Positions 20,263-27,535 of a stretch of 31,073 bases of DNA are shown here, in pieces; the first letter of the stretch is position 1; the number at the start of each line of letters is the position of its first letter. The notes below the pieces were generated by a model. It was given only the letters and a program-made list of their open reading frames with translations. It was not told where the DNA came from and made no database searches. The stretch is from Bacteroidota bacterium (GTDB taxonomy: Bacteria > Bacteroidota > Bacteroidia > Flavobacteriales > Weeksellaceae): NCBI GenBank assembly GCA_023457935.1, contig JAEXBA010000018.1:1-31073 (forward strand), read 5' to 3'. The position numbers and the translations under genes are program-made.

Positions 20263-21669
20263 ATGAAACTACCATACGCAGAACCTTACAGAATAAAAAT
20301 GATTGAAGAAATCCGCCAAAGCACACGTGAAGAACGTGAAGAGTGGATTAAAAAAGCAGACTACAACCTTTTCAACCTGGAAAGCGATAAAGTTTTTATC
20401 GATTTACTTACCGACTCGGGAACTGGCGCAATGAGCGACAGACAGTGGGCAGCACTGATGCGCGGTGATGAAAGCTACGCCGGCTCAAGATCGTTCCGGG
20501 AACTTCATGAAATGGTAAAGAAAATCACCGGATTCGAATATCTGTTGCCTACACACCAGGGAAGAGCTGCAGAAAATGTTCTTTTCTCAGTGTTAGTGAA
20601 AGAAGGCGACGTAATTCCCGGAAATTCACATTTTGATACCACCAAAGGCCATATTGAGTTCAGAAAAGCGCATGCGATTGACTGTACTATTGAGGAAGCT
20701 TTCGATATAGAAAACATGCATCCTTTCAAAGGAAATATCGATCTGGAGAAACTCGAGGAAGTTTACAAGAGTCATCCAAAGGAAAACATTCCGTTCTGCC
20801 TTGTCACCATTACCTGCAACACTTCGGGCGGACAGCCTGTTTCTCTGGAAAACATCAAAGCGGTAAGCGAGCTTTCCAAAAAATACGGAATTCCGGTTTA
20901 CTTCGACAGTGCAAGGTATGCAGAAAACGCTTATTTCATTAAAATGAGAGAAGCCGGACAGGAAAACAGAACCATCAAGGAAATCTGTAAGGAAATTTTC
21001 TCTTATGGAGAAGGAATGACCATGAGTTCCAAAAAAGACGGACTGGTAAACATCGGCGGATTTATCGCCCTCAATAATAAGGAAGTATTTGAAAAAGCAT
21101 CCAACTTCACCATTATTTATGAAGGTTTCATTACGTATGGCGGATTGGCAGGCAGAGACATGTCTGCATTGGCAGTCGGTCTGGATGAAGCTACAGAATT
21201 TGAATATCTTGAAAGCCGTATTTCTCAGGTTGAATATTTGGGCGAAAAACTTATTGAGTACGGAATCCCGATTCAGAAACCAATCGGAGGGCACGCCATT
21301 TTTGTTGATGCGCTGAAGTTTTTACCAAACGTTCCGCGTGAAGAATTTGCCGCACAAACTTTAGGAATCGAGCTGTATAAGGAAGCCGGAATCCGCGGTG
21401 TGGAAATCGGAACTTTACTGGCCGACCGCGATCCTGAAACACGCGAGAACCGTTATCCTAAACTGGAACTTCTCCGCTTGGCCATTCCGCGAAGAACTTA
21501 TACCAACAATCATATGGATTTCATTGCCGCGGGGCTCAAAAATGTTTACGACCGCAGAAACGAAATTACCAAAGGATATAAAATCACCTGGGAACCGCCA
21601 ATTCTCCGTCACTTCACTGTGAAACTGGAAGAATCAGAAGGTACGCTAAAAATGGCCCCTCAGTCTTAA
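20263..21669 (+). CDS. tnaA: Tryptophanase (tryptophan indole-lyase)
   Basis: A 468-residue PLP enzyme of the beta-eliminating lyase family. It splits tryptophan to indole, pyruvate and ammonia. The PLP lysine is in MSSKKDGLVNIGG (K258). The related tyrosine phenol-lyase differs at three substrate positions, and here all follow tryptophanase: Asp in NSHFDTTKGH (D125, Thr in tyrosine phenol-lyase), Ile in GVEIGTLL (I382, Arg in the other enzyme) and His in ILRHFTVKL (H450, Phe in the other). Length is normal. No tryptophan permease gene (tnaB) is next to it. The upstream leader holds an inverted repeat; a two-way terminator follows. Confidence 0.92.
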   Translation: MKLPYAEPYRIKMIEEIRQSTREEREEWIKKADYNLFNLESDKVFIDLLTDSGTGAMSDRQWAALMRGDESYAGSRSFRELHEMVKKITGFEYLLPTHQGRAAENVLFSVLVKEGDVIPGNSHFDTTKGHIEFRKAHAIDCTIEEAFDIENMHPFKGNIDLEKLEEVYKSHPKENIPFCLVTITCNTSGGQPVSLENIKAVSELSKKYGIPVYFDSARYAENAYFIKMREAGQENRTIKEICKEIFSYGEGMTMSSKKDGLVNIGGFIALNNKEVFEKASNFTIIYEGFITYGGLAGRDMSALAVGLDEATEFEYLESRISQVEYLGEKLIEYGIPIQKPIGGHAIFVDALKFLPNVPREEFAAQTLGIELYKEAGIRGVEIGTLLADRDPETRENRYPKLELLRLAIPRRTYTNNHMDFIAAGLKNVYDRRNEITKGYKITWEPPILRHFTVKLEESEGTLKMAPQS

Positions 21670-21690
21670 AAAACTGAGATTTTACTGAAC

Positions 21691-21722
21691 AAAAAAAACC
21701 GGGAATCAGAATCCCGGTTTTT
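21691..21722. terminator. Two-way terminator between tnaA and the beta-barrel gene
   Basis: CCGGGA (21699-21704) and TCCCGG (21712-21717) flank a 7-base loop, with eight A before and five T after. The A and T runs let it work in both directions, which suits the two convergent genes. Confidence 0.85.
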
Positions 21723-21741
21723 CTATTTAGCTGTATTGTTC

Positions 21742-22251
21742 TTACTGCTTGTTCAGGTCAAAAGATGCCCCGATAAGAAATGCGAACTGGTTGTTCAGCA
21801 ATTTGTAGGATGTTGCATCCGTGTTGTATTTGGCAATCGGAAACTGAGTTTCAGCAAAAACACCGAAACCTTTATCGAAGAAATATCTTACTCCGGCATG
21901 TCCGCCAAAATTCTTCAGACCAAGATTAAGTCCAGGATAAATATCAAAGTTTTCCGGTAATCCGATAACGTCGCCAAGGTGAGCGTTTGCTCTCAGCTTA
22001 ACATCGAAACGGTGTTCTGCTCCCGGCTTTTCACCGTTAATTTCTTTAACTCCCAAAAGATAACCGGCCTGCGCACCAAGAGAAAAACTCTGTCCCAAAC
22101 CATAATCCAGAGAGGTAACAATTCCGGTACCGCCTTTCTGAAGGTTTGCACCAAGATTCAGACGCAGATCTCCGCTTCCGCTGAAGGCATCATTCTGAGC
22201 GTTTGCAAGTCCGAACACTGCAAATGCTGCAACTGCTAATAACTTTTTCAT
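21742..22251 (-). CDS. Small outer-membrane beta-barrel protein
   Basis: A 169-residue protein with a clean signal peptide (MKKLLAVAAFAVFGLANAQ, residues 1-19). The rest alternates polar and hydrophobic residues in about eight strands rich in Gly and aromatic residues (such as SFSLGAQAGYLLGV, GGHAGVRYFFDKGFGVFAETQF) and ends ...FAFLIGASFDLNKQ. The pattern and short length fit an eight-stranded porin-like outer-membrane protein common in flavobacteria. The function is unknown. A strong -7 element precedes it, which fits an abundant envelope protein. Confidence 0.75.
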   Translation of the reverse strand: MKKLLAVAAFAVFGLANAQNDAFSGSGDLRLNLGANLQKGGTGIVTSLDYGLGQSFSLGAQAGYLLGVKEINGEKPGAEHRFDVKLRANAHLGDVIGLPENFDIYPGLNLGLKNFGGHAGVRYFFDKGFGVFAETQFPIAKYNTDATSYKLLNNQFAFLIGASFDLNKQ

Positions 22252-22271
22252 AATTCTAAATTTTACTGCTG

Positions 22272-22279
22272 CAAAGATA
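22272..22279 (-). promoter_or_regulatory. -7 element (TATCTTTG) for the beta-barrel gene
   Basis: The minus strand reads TATCTTTG, an exact TAnnTTTG match 20 bases upstream of the barrel ATG. The same octamer is used before miaB and the TSUP gene. No clear -33. Confidence 0.5.
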
Positions 22280-22285
22280 CAGCTT

Positions 22286-23503
22286 TTACTTTTTTGATAC
22301 TTTTATGAGTTTACCGCTGTCGGTAATGGTGTACATATTTCCGTCGGAACCGTTCAAAACATCACGGATTCTTTCATTCTGATCGGTAAGAAGCCATTCT
22401 TCACCGGTTACTTTATTATTCTCAATTACAAGACGGATTATTTTCTTTCCACTTAAACAGCCCACCATAAGATTGTTTTTCCATTCAGGAATATTCCCGG
22501 TATAGAAGGCAATTCCGCTTGGCGAAACAGAAGGATCCCAGAAATAAACAGGCTGTTCGAGACCGGCTTTCTGCCCGATTCCCTCTCCGATTGTAGCTCC
22601 GGAATATTCTTCACCATAAGTAACTGTTGGCCATCCGTAATTTTTCCCCGGTAAAGTTCTGTTGATTTCGTCGCCGCCTTTCGGGCCCATTTCTGCCACC
22701 CAGAATTCTCCGGTAATAGGATGAATGTCGGTTCCCTGTGGATTTCTGTGTCCTGTTGAAAAGATTTCAGGTTGCCAGCCAGCCAGTTTCGGTGTGGCAG
22801 CTGAAGGTTGCCCGTCTTTGGTAATCTTGAGTATTTTGCCGAGATGTTTGGTCTGATCCTGAGCGAGATGACGCGTTTCCATATCAGAACGTTCGCCGGT
22901 GCTCACGAATAAATCTCCGTCTTTGTCGAAAACAAGTCTGCTCCCGTAATGCTTGTCTCCGTCGTATGTTGGTGTTGAACGGAAAATAACGGTTGCATTT
23001 TCTATTTTGGATTCATCTGTGGAAAGGGTTCCTTTTGCCACAGCAGTATGGTTGCCGCCGTTTACCGGTTCTGAATAACACCAGTATACCGTTCGGTTGG
23101 ATGCAAAGTTGGGATCAAGTGCGATATCGAGCAATCCGCCCTGGCCTTTGGAATCCACAGCAGGAAATCCGGTAACTTCTTTCACCTGCTTTCCGTCCTG
23201 AGAAACAATGTTGGCAAATCCGGTTTTTTCTGTAATCAAAAAACGTCCGTCAGGAAGGTTAATAATTCCCCAAGGCTTGCCTAATGCAGTGGAAAGGGTT
23301 TCAACCTGATAAGGTGTTTCAGTTTTCACTCCGCGGATCCTTGTCTGCCCGTCAAAAGCAGCCGGAATATCAGTATTTCTGGATGCGGTTTCAGGATTAA
23401 GACCCTGTTCAACATTTTCCTGAGACTGCGCGGCTGAACCGTTTTTGCAGGAAACCGTGAATAATGAAAAAAGAACTGCCGCTGTAATTATGTGGTATTT
23501 CAT
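22286..23503 (-). CDS. PQQ-dependent sugar dehydrogenase-like lipoprotein
   Basis: A 405-residue protein. The start at 23503 gives a lipoprotein signal peptide with a TVSC box. The mature part is a six-bladed propeller of the soluble glucose/aldose dehydrogenase (GSDH/YliI) family: KPWGIINLPDGRFLITE, GGLLDIALDP, HYGSRLVFDKDGDLFVSTG, GHRNPQG and EMGPKGGDEIN are the usual landmarks, with the histidines and arginines of the PQQ pocket in HYGSR and GHRNPQG. The natural sugar and the source of PQQ are not shown in the window; no PQQ synthesis genes are present. The preceding lipoprotein gene is on the same strand, 83 bases away. Confidence 0.88.
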   Translation of the reverse strand: MKYHIITAAVLFSLFTVSCKNGSAAQSQENVEQGLNPETASRNTDIPAAFDGQTRIRGVKTETPYQVETLSTALGKPWGIINLPDGRFLITEKTGFANIVSQDGKQVKEVTGFPAVDSKGQGGLLDIALDPNFASNRTVYWCYSEPVNGGNHTAVAKGTLSTDESKIENATVIFRSTPTYDGDKHYGSRLVFDKDGDLFVSTGERSDMETRHLAQDQTKHLGKILKITKDGQPSAATPKLAGWQPEIFSTGHRNPQGTDIHPITGEFWVAEMGPKGGDEINRTLPGKNYGWPTVTYGEEYSGATIGEGIGQKAGLEQPVYFWDPSVSPSGIAFYTGNIPEWKNNLMVGCLSGKKIIRLVIENNKVTGEEWLLTDQNERIRDVLNGSDGNMYTITDSGKLIKVSKK

Positions 23504-23586
23504 GAAAAATCTGTTTCCGTAAAAGTACATTCATCTGTAACAAAATGAATTACAGCTTTTCCACATATTTTTGTAAGATTCAAAAC

Positions 23587-23967
23587 TTAGTTCTCCAGCT
23601 TGAAATCTACCGGCAAAAAGATCTCACGCTCACCTTTTGTCAGCCAGATGCCATTGCTTTCGGTTGTTGTTTGAGGGCGGTATCCTGCAATTTTTCTGGA
23701 TTCTGAAATAACATTTACCTGATACCTACCGTTATTTGAATCCGCAATTTTCTGTTTGATTCCGTTGACTGCAACCGCAACTGCTTTAACGCCATTTTCT
23801 GGGTTTTCAAGTGAAAAATGCACGTTGTAACCTCTTTCGCCGCTTATATCATAAATTTTGTAAGTTGGATTCAGAATCTTAGTTTTGTATAAATCCTGAT
23901 TTTTACACTGAATAAAAAACAACGAACTAATTATCAGAATAATAGAAAAAATACGTTCTGTTTTCAT
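23587..23967 (-). CDS. Small lipoprotein of unknown function
   Basis: A 126-residue protein. A hydrophobic start (residues 7-19) is followed by FFIQCKN, a lipobox-like cysteine at residue 21, so it is probably lipid-anchored. The remainder is beta-rich with charged loops (GERGYNVHFSLENPENG) and no family was recognised. Its ATG is only 27 bases from the divergent S41 protease start, so their promoters must lie within each other's coding ends or overlap. Confidence 0.65.
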   Translation of the reverse strand: MKTERIFSIILIISSLFFIQCKNQDLYKTKILNPTYKIYDISGERGYNVHFSLENPENGVKAVAVAVNGIKQKIADSNNGRYQVNVISESRKIAGYRPQTTTESNGIWLTKGEREIFLPVDFKLEN

Positions 23968-23974
23968 AATTTTG
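23967..23974 (+). promoter_or_regulatory. -7 element (TAATTTTG) for the S41 protease gene
   Basis: An exact TAnnTTTG match 20 bases before the ATG at 23995. It overlaps the first base of the divergent lipoprotein gene. No clear -33. Confidence 0.4.
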
Positions 23975-23994
23975 AATATCTAATTTTTATCAAG

Positions 23995-25476
23995 ATGAAA
24001 TTTACAAAAAATATACCTTTACTTCTGCTTTTTGCAATACTTCTGGCCTCCTGCCGAAACGATGATGACCAACAGTCCAGCGCCAGCATTAACGATTTTG
24101 TATGGAAAGGCCTAAACTCGTGGTATTACTGGCAGCCAAATGTTCCGAATCTGTCGGATCAGGTAATGAACAACAGCAATCAGTATTCTTCGATTATCAA
24201 CGGTAAATCGCCTGATCAGCTTTTTTACAGTCTGCTTTACAATTATAATACACAGCCAAGAATCGACCGCTTTTCCTGGATTGTAAACGACGTGAACGCT
24301 TTGCTGGCAAGCTTCAACGGGATTACAAAAAGCAACGGTATGGATTTCAGTCTGTACTATAAGGATGCCGGACAGGTGAACATCGTAGGAATTGTCAATT
24401 ACGTTGTACCCGGATCTTCTGCGGCAGCGGCAGGAATTGTAAGAGGAGACGTAATTACAAAAGTGAACAACGCCGATCTTACCTCAGCCAACTACACGCA
24501 GCTGATGAACGATCAGATTACCGTTACCATTGCGGATTCCGTATCGCAGACATCGGCAGGTATTGTAACCACTGGAGGCCAGAATTACTCTCTAACGGCT
24601 TCGGTACTGGAGGAAAACCCGATTGCCTATTACGAGAAGTTTCAGCAAAACGGAAAAACAATCGGCTATTTGGTGTACAACGGGTTCAAATCCAATTATA
24701 ACGATGAGCTGAATGCCGCATTTGCCACCATGAAGGCGGACGGCGTGAATGAACTGATTCTGGATCTGCGTTACAACGGTGGCGGTTCTGTTGAAACCGC
24801 GGTCGCATTGGGAAGCATGATTACAGGACAGTTTACCGGGCAGCCTTACGTTAAGATTGAATTCAACCAGAAGCACAGCCAGTATAACGAAACAAATAAT
24901 TTTCAGAATAAGGTGAAAACGTATGGTTTTTCCAATGGACAGACGGTGCAGACCGGTGAACAGACGGTAAATTCGCTCAACCTCAACAAAGTGTATGTAC
25001 TGACATCATCAGGAACGGCCTCAGCAAGTGAGCTTACCATTGTTGGCCTGAAAGCATACATCAACGTCGTGACGATTGGCGCTGAGACTTACGGGAAATT
25101 TGTAGGTTCAAATACACTTTTTGACTCGCCTTCGCAGGATTACCTTTCTTATGACAACCGGAACAAATCGCACAACTGGGCGATGCAGCCGATTACCTTT
25201 TCTTATTTCAACGGGAATCACGATCCGAACCCAACCAACGGCATCGCTGCTGACCAGGCGATTAATTCCTATTCCTATTTCGGTACTTTACAGGAATTCG
25301 GAAATCCGTCGGATCCGGCGCTGAACACGGCTCTCAACCTTGCTTCAGCCAAAATGCCTCAGAATGCCGGTTATTCATCATTCCAGAAAAGCAAGAGTTT
25401 TCTGCATAACAGCAAGACCATGACGAAATTCGGAACTGAAATTTACATTGACAACATGAAAGAATTCGTTAAATAA
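23995..25476 (+). CDS. S41 (C-terminal processing) family peptidase lipoprotein
   Basis: A 493-residue protein with lipoprotein signal LLLFAILLASC (lipid on C20). Residues about 34-80 hold the N-terminal tail WYYWQPNVPNL, typical of Bacteroidota S41 lipoproteins. About 120-205 is a PDZ-like domain (VVPGSSAAAAGIVRGDVI). About 220-410 is the S41 protease fold: GYLVYNGF, ELILDLRYNGGG, catalytic serine in SSGTASASE (about S343) and lysine in GAETYGKF (about K368). The Ser-Lys dyad is intact, so it should be an active periplasmic or surface protease. The substrate is unknown. It is followed by a terminator and then the BlaI gene. Confidence 0.88.
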   Translation: MKFTKNIPLLLLFAILLASCRNDDDQQSSASINDFVWKGLNSWYYWQPNVPNLSDQVMNNSNQYSSIINGKSPDQLFYSLLYNYNTQPRIDRFSWIVNDVNALLASFNGITKSNGMDFSLYYKDAGQVNIVGIVNYVVPGSSAAAAGIVRGDVITKVNNADLTSANYTQLMNDQITVTIADSVSQTSAGIVTTGGQNYSLTASVLEENPIAYYEKFQQNGKTIGYLVYNGFKSNYNDELNAAFATMKADGVNELILDLRYNGGGSVETAVALGSMITGQFTGQPYVKIEFNQKHSQYNETNNFQNKVKTYGFSNGQTVQTGEQTVNSLNLNKVYVLTSSGTASASELTIVGLKAYINVVTIGAETYGKFVGSNTLFDSPSQDYLSYDNRNKSHNWAMQPITFSYFNGNHDPNPTNGIAADQAINSYSYFGTLQEFGNPSDPALNTALNLASAKMPQNAGYSSFQKSKSFLHNSKTMTKFGTEIYIDNMKEFVK

Positions 25477-25502
25477 CGCTTTCATAATAAATACTTTAAC
25501 AA

Positions 25503-25533
25503 AAATCCGCATTTAAAACTGCGGATTTTTTTC
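25503..25533 (+). terminator. Terminator after the S41 protease gene
   Basis: AAATCCGCA (25503-25511) pairs with TGCGGATTT (25520-25528) around an 8-base loop, then a T run. It isolates the BlaI operon from the upstream protease gene. Confidence 0.88.
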
Positions 25534-25540
25534 TGAAAAA

Positions 25541-25571
25541 TTGGTCTGTATGAAATTTTGTTCTACATTTG
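25541..25571 (+). promoter_or_regulatory. Promoter of the BlaI-M56 operon
   Basis: TTGG (25541-25544) at the -33 position and TACATTTG (25564-25571), an exact TAnnTTTG, are separated by 19 bases. The -7 element lies inside the BlaI-type operator at 25563-25574. Confidence 0.65.
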
Positions 25572-25574
25572 TAG
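25563..25574. promoter_or_regulatory. BlaI/MecI-type operator
   Basis: CTACATTTGTAG contains the inverted repeat TACA-TT-TGTA, the TACAnnTGTA core recognised by BlaI/MecI repressors. It covers the -7 element and lies 22 bases before the blaI ATG, so autorepression is the natural reading. The match is seen in the sequence; binding is inferred from the family. Confidence 0.75.
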
Positions 25575-25596
25575 AGTAAATAATATTCTTGTAGAA

Positions 25597-25971
25597 ATGG
25601 AACGCTTAACTGATGCCGAAAAAGAACTGATGGAGATCCTTTGGGAAAAGGAAAAAGCATTTATGAAAGATCTGATGGAAGCTTATCCCGAACCCAAACC
25701 GGCGCCCACAACCATTGCAACGCTTCTGAAAAGAATGCAGAACAAAAAAATGGTGGGATTTCAGACTTTCGGCAATTCGCGTGAGTACTTCCCTATGGTC
25801 GAAAAGGGAAAATACTTCACGAAAGAAATGAACGGACTTATCGGAAAGTTCTTCAACAGTTCCGTAACACAGTTTGCGTCGTTCTTTACCGCGAATGCTC
25901 AGCTCAGCGAAAAAGAACTGCTTGAGATCAAGAAAATTATTGAAAACGAAATTGAGAAAAAACACAAGTGA
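25597..25971 (+). CDS. BlaI/MecI/CopY family transcriptional repressor
   Basis: A 124-residue protein. Residues 1-75 are the winged helix domain of this family (LTDAEKELMEILWEKEKAFM, then TTIATLLKRMQNKKMVGF). The rest is a helical dimerisation region. In BlaI, cleavage in the C-terminal part by the partner M56 protease lifts repression. The start at 25597 is taken because it begins at the conserved MERLTDAE segment; the open frame further up has no domain. The next gene overlaps the stop by one base (TGATG). An operator and promoter lie directly upstream. Confidence 0.9.
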   Translation: MERLTDAEKELMEILWEKEKAFMKDLMEAYPEPKPAPTTIATLLKRMQNKKMVGFQTFGNSREYFPMVEKGKYFTKEMNGLIGKFFNSSVTQFASFFTANAQLSEKELLEIKKIIENEIEKKHK

Positions 25972-27443
25972 TGGAAACCTATATCTGGAAACTGATCCTT
26001 TGTTCCGCCGCATTCATTGCAATTTACTTTCTGATCTTTGAAAAGCAGAAAAACCACCGTTTCAAAAGATTTTATCTGTTGGGAAGCATAGTTTTTTCGC
26101 TAATGATTCCGCTGACAGCCATTACTTATGGTGTTCAGGAAGTTCAGAATCAGATGATTATTCCGGATGAAACCGGCACTGTGGATTTTACAGGATATGT
26201 GACTGAACCTTCAGCTTTTACGACGGAAAATATTCTGGCAGGAATTTACGCTCTGATTACTCTTTTTCTGCTGATCCGCTTTGGCGTAAATCTTTCGAAA
26301 CTGATCCGGGAAACGAGAACAGGCCAAAGAATTCCGTTTGGAAATCATTTTTTAATCCTGAAAAATCAGAAAACCCATCCGTACAGCTTCTGGAAATACA
26401 TTTTTCTGAACAAAAGCGATTTTGAAAACCAACAGATTGATGAAAAAATTCTTATTCATGAAAAGGCACATCTAGATCAGAAACACAGTCTGGACATACT
26501 TTTTACAGAGCTTTTGCTTGCTGTGTTCTGGTTTAATCCAAGCTTTTATCTTTACCGCAAAGCCATTATCACAAACCACGAATTTCTTGCTGACGAAGCT
26601 GTTCTGGCGCAGGAAAACCATATCACGAACTATCAGAAACTTCTTTTAAGCGAGCTTATTTCCGAAAGAATATTATTTACACAGCCTTTCAATTTAAGTA
26701 ACACCAAAAAAAGAATTAAAATGATGACTACACCTAAAAACAGAACAGGAAAATATTTAAGCTGGCTTACACTGCCGCTGTCAGCATTTCTATTTTTCAT
26801 GTTCACCGAAAAGATTCCGGCAAAAAATACCACTCCGGAAAAAACTGTAGTGGCAGACAACAGCATTCCTTCGCTTGACAAAGAAGAGGCTAAAACACCT
26901 TCAAAACAGGAGATTACACTTTCTGACACCATCAGAAAACCTACCGTTGAAGATATGCGCAAAGTGGAGAAGCAAGTCGAAGAAGCCAGAAAAAATCTAG
27001 AAGAAGCGCAGAAAAAATTACAGAAATCAGAAACGGAACTGCAGAAAATAAGAGAAGTAATTCCGCCTCCGCCTCCACCAGCGCCGGCCAGTGGTGGAAG
27101 TCTTGAAGCCGAAAACCATGCAGATCAGACACCGGAGTTTCCGGGTGGCCTCAATGCGTTCCGAAACAAAGTTGGAATGACGCTCAACACTGCTATATTT
27201 AAAGAAGATGAAGGACTGCTGAAGTCAGATGTTGATTACCTCATCAACGAAAACGGAAAACTGGAAATAGTGAGCGTTAAAGGAAACAACCCGAAATTTA
27301 ACGGGGAGATCACAAGAACTCTGAAACAGATCAGCAACGAGACTGAGTGGAAACCCGCAATGAAAGACGGCAAACCGGTAAGCTACCGTCTGAGACTTCC
27401 ACTGACAATGAAATTCGAAAACAATACGGAAAACAGTAAATAG
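25971..27443 (+). CDS. M56 (BlaR1-type) membrane metallopeptidase with TonB C-terminal sensor-like domain
   Basis: A 490-residue protein. Four hydrophobic segments (about 5-22, 37-53, 88-106 and 262-278) surround a cytoplasmic zinc-protease core with HEKAH at 163-167 and NHEFLADEAV at 202-211 (third ligand). This is the BlaR1/MecR1 protease architecture. After the last membrane segment comes a coiled-coil stretch (about 325-362), a proline run PPPPPP (365-370) and a TonB C-terminal-like domain (about 385-485: FPGGLNAFRNKV, then ETEWKPAMKDGKPV). The class D beta-lactamase sensor of BlaR1 is therefore absent, and the signal sensed is unknown. Paired with the BlaI gene, overlapping by one base. 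An in-frame GTG one codon earlier is possible. Confidence 0.88.
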   Translation: METYIWKLILCSAAFIAIYFLIFEKQKNHRFKRFYLLGSIVFSLMIPLTAITYGVQEVQNQMIIPDETGTVDFTGYVTEPSAFTTENILAGIYALITLFLLIRFGVNLSKLIRETRTGQRIPFGNHFLILKNQKTHPYSFWKYIFLNKSDFENQQIDEKILIHEKAHLDQKHSLDILFTELLLAVFWFNPSFYLYRKAIITNHEFLADEAVLAQENHITNYQKLLLSELISERILFTQPFNLSNTKKRIKMMTTPKNRTGKYLSWLTLPLSAFLFFMFTEKIPAKNTTPEKTVVADNSIPSLDKEEAKTPSKQEITLSDTIRKPTVEDMRKVEKQVEEARKNLEEAQKKLQKSETELQKIREVIPPPPPPAPASGGSLEAENHADQTPEFPGGLNAFRNKVGMTLNTAIFKEDEGLLKSDVDYLINENGKLEIVSVKGNNPKFNGEITRTLKQISNETEWKPAMKDGKPVSYRLRLPLTMKFENNTENSK

Positions 27444-27449
27444 AAAACG

Positions 27450-27474
27450 AGAGCAGAGATTTCTGCTCTTTTTT
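27450..27474 (+). terminator. Terminator of the BlaI-M56 operon
   Basis: AGAGCAGA (27450-27457) and TCTGCTCT (27462-27469) form an 8-bp stem with a 4-base loop and a T run, just after the stop at 27443. Confidence 0.88.
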
Positions 27475-27511
27475 ATTTGAATTCTGTAAAGATCCCCAAT
27501 CTTTATTCCTT

Positions 27512-27519
27512 TATCTTTG
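27512..27519 (+). promoter_or_regulatory. -7 element (TATCTTTG) for uvrB
   Basis: An exact TAnnTTTG match 16 bases before the uvrB ATG, behind the previous terminator. No clear -33. Confidence 0.42.
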
Positions 27520-27535
27520 TTCTTTATTCTGAGCA

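Noticed and set aside
20626..21294. 222-codon open frame on the minus strand
   Set aside because: It lies wholly antisense within tnaA, is rich in Phe/Cys with no domain, and is a codon-bias shadow.
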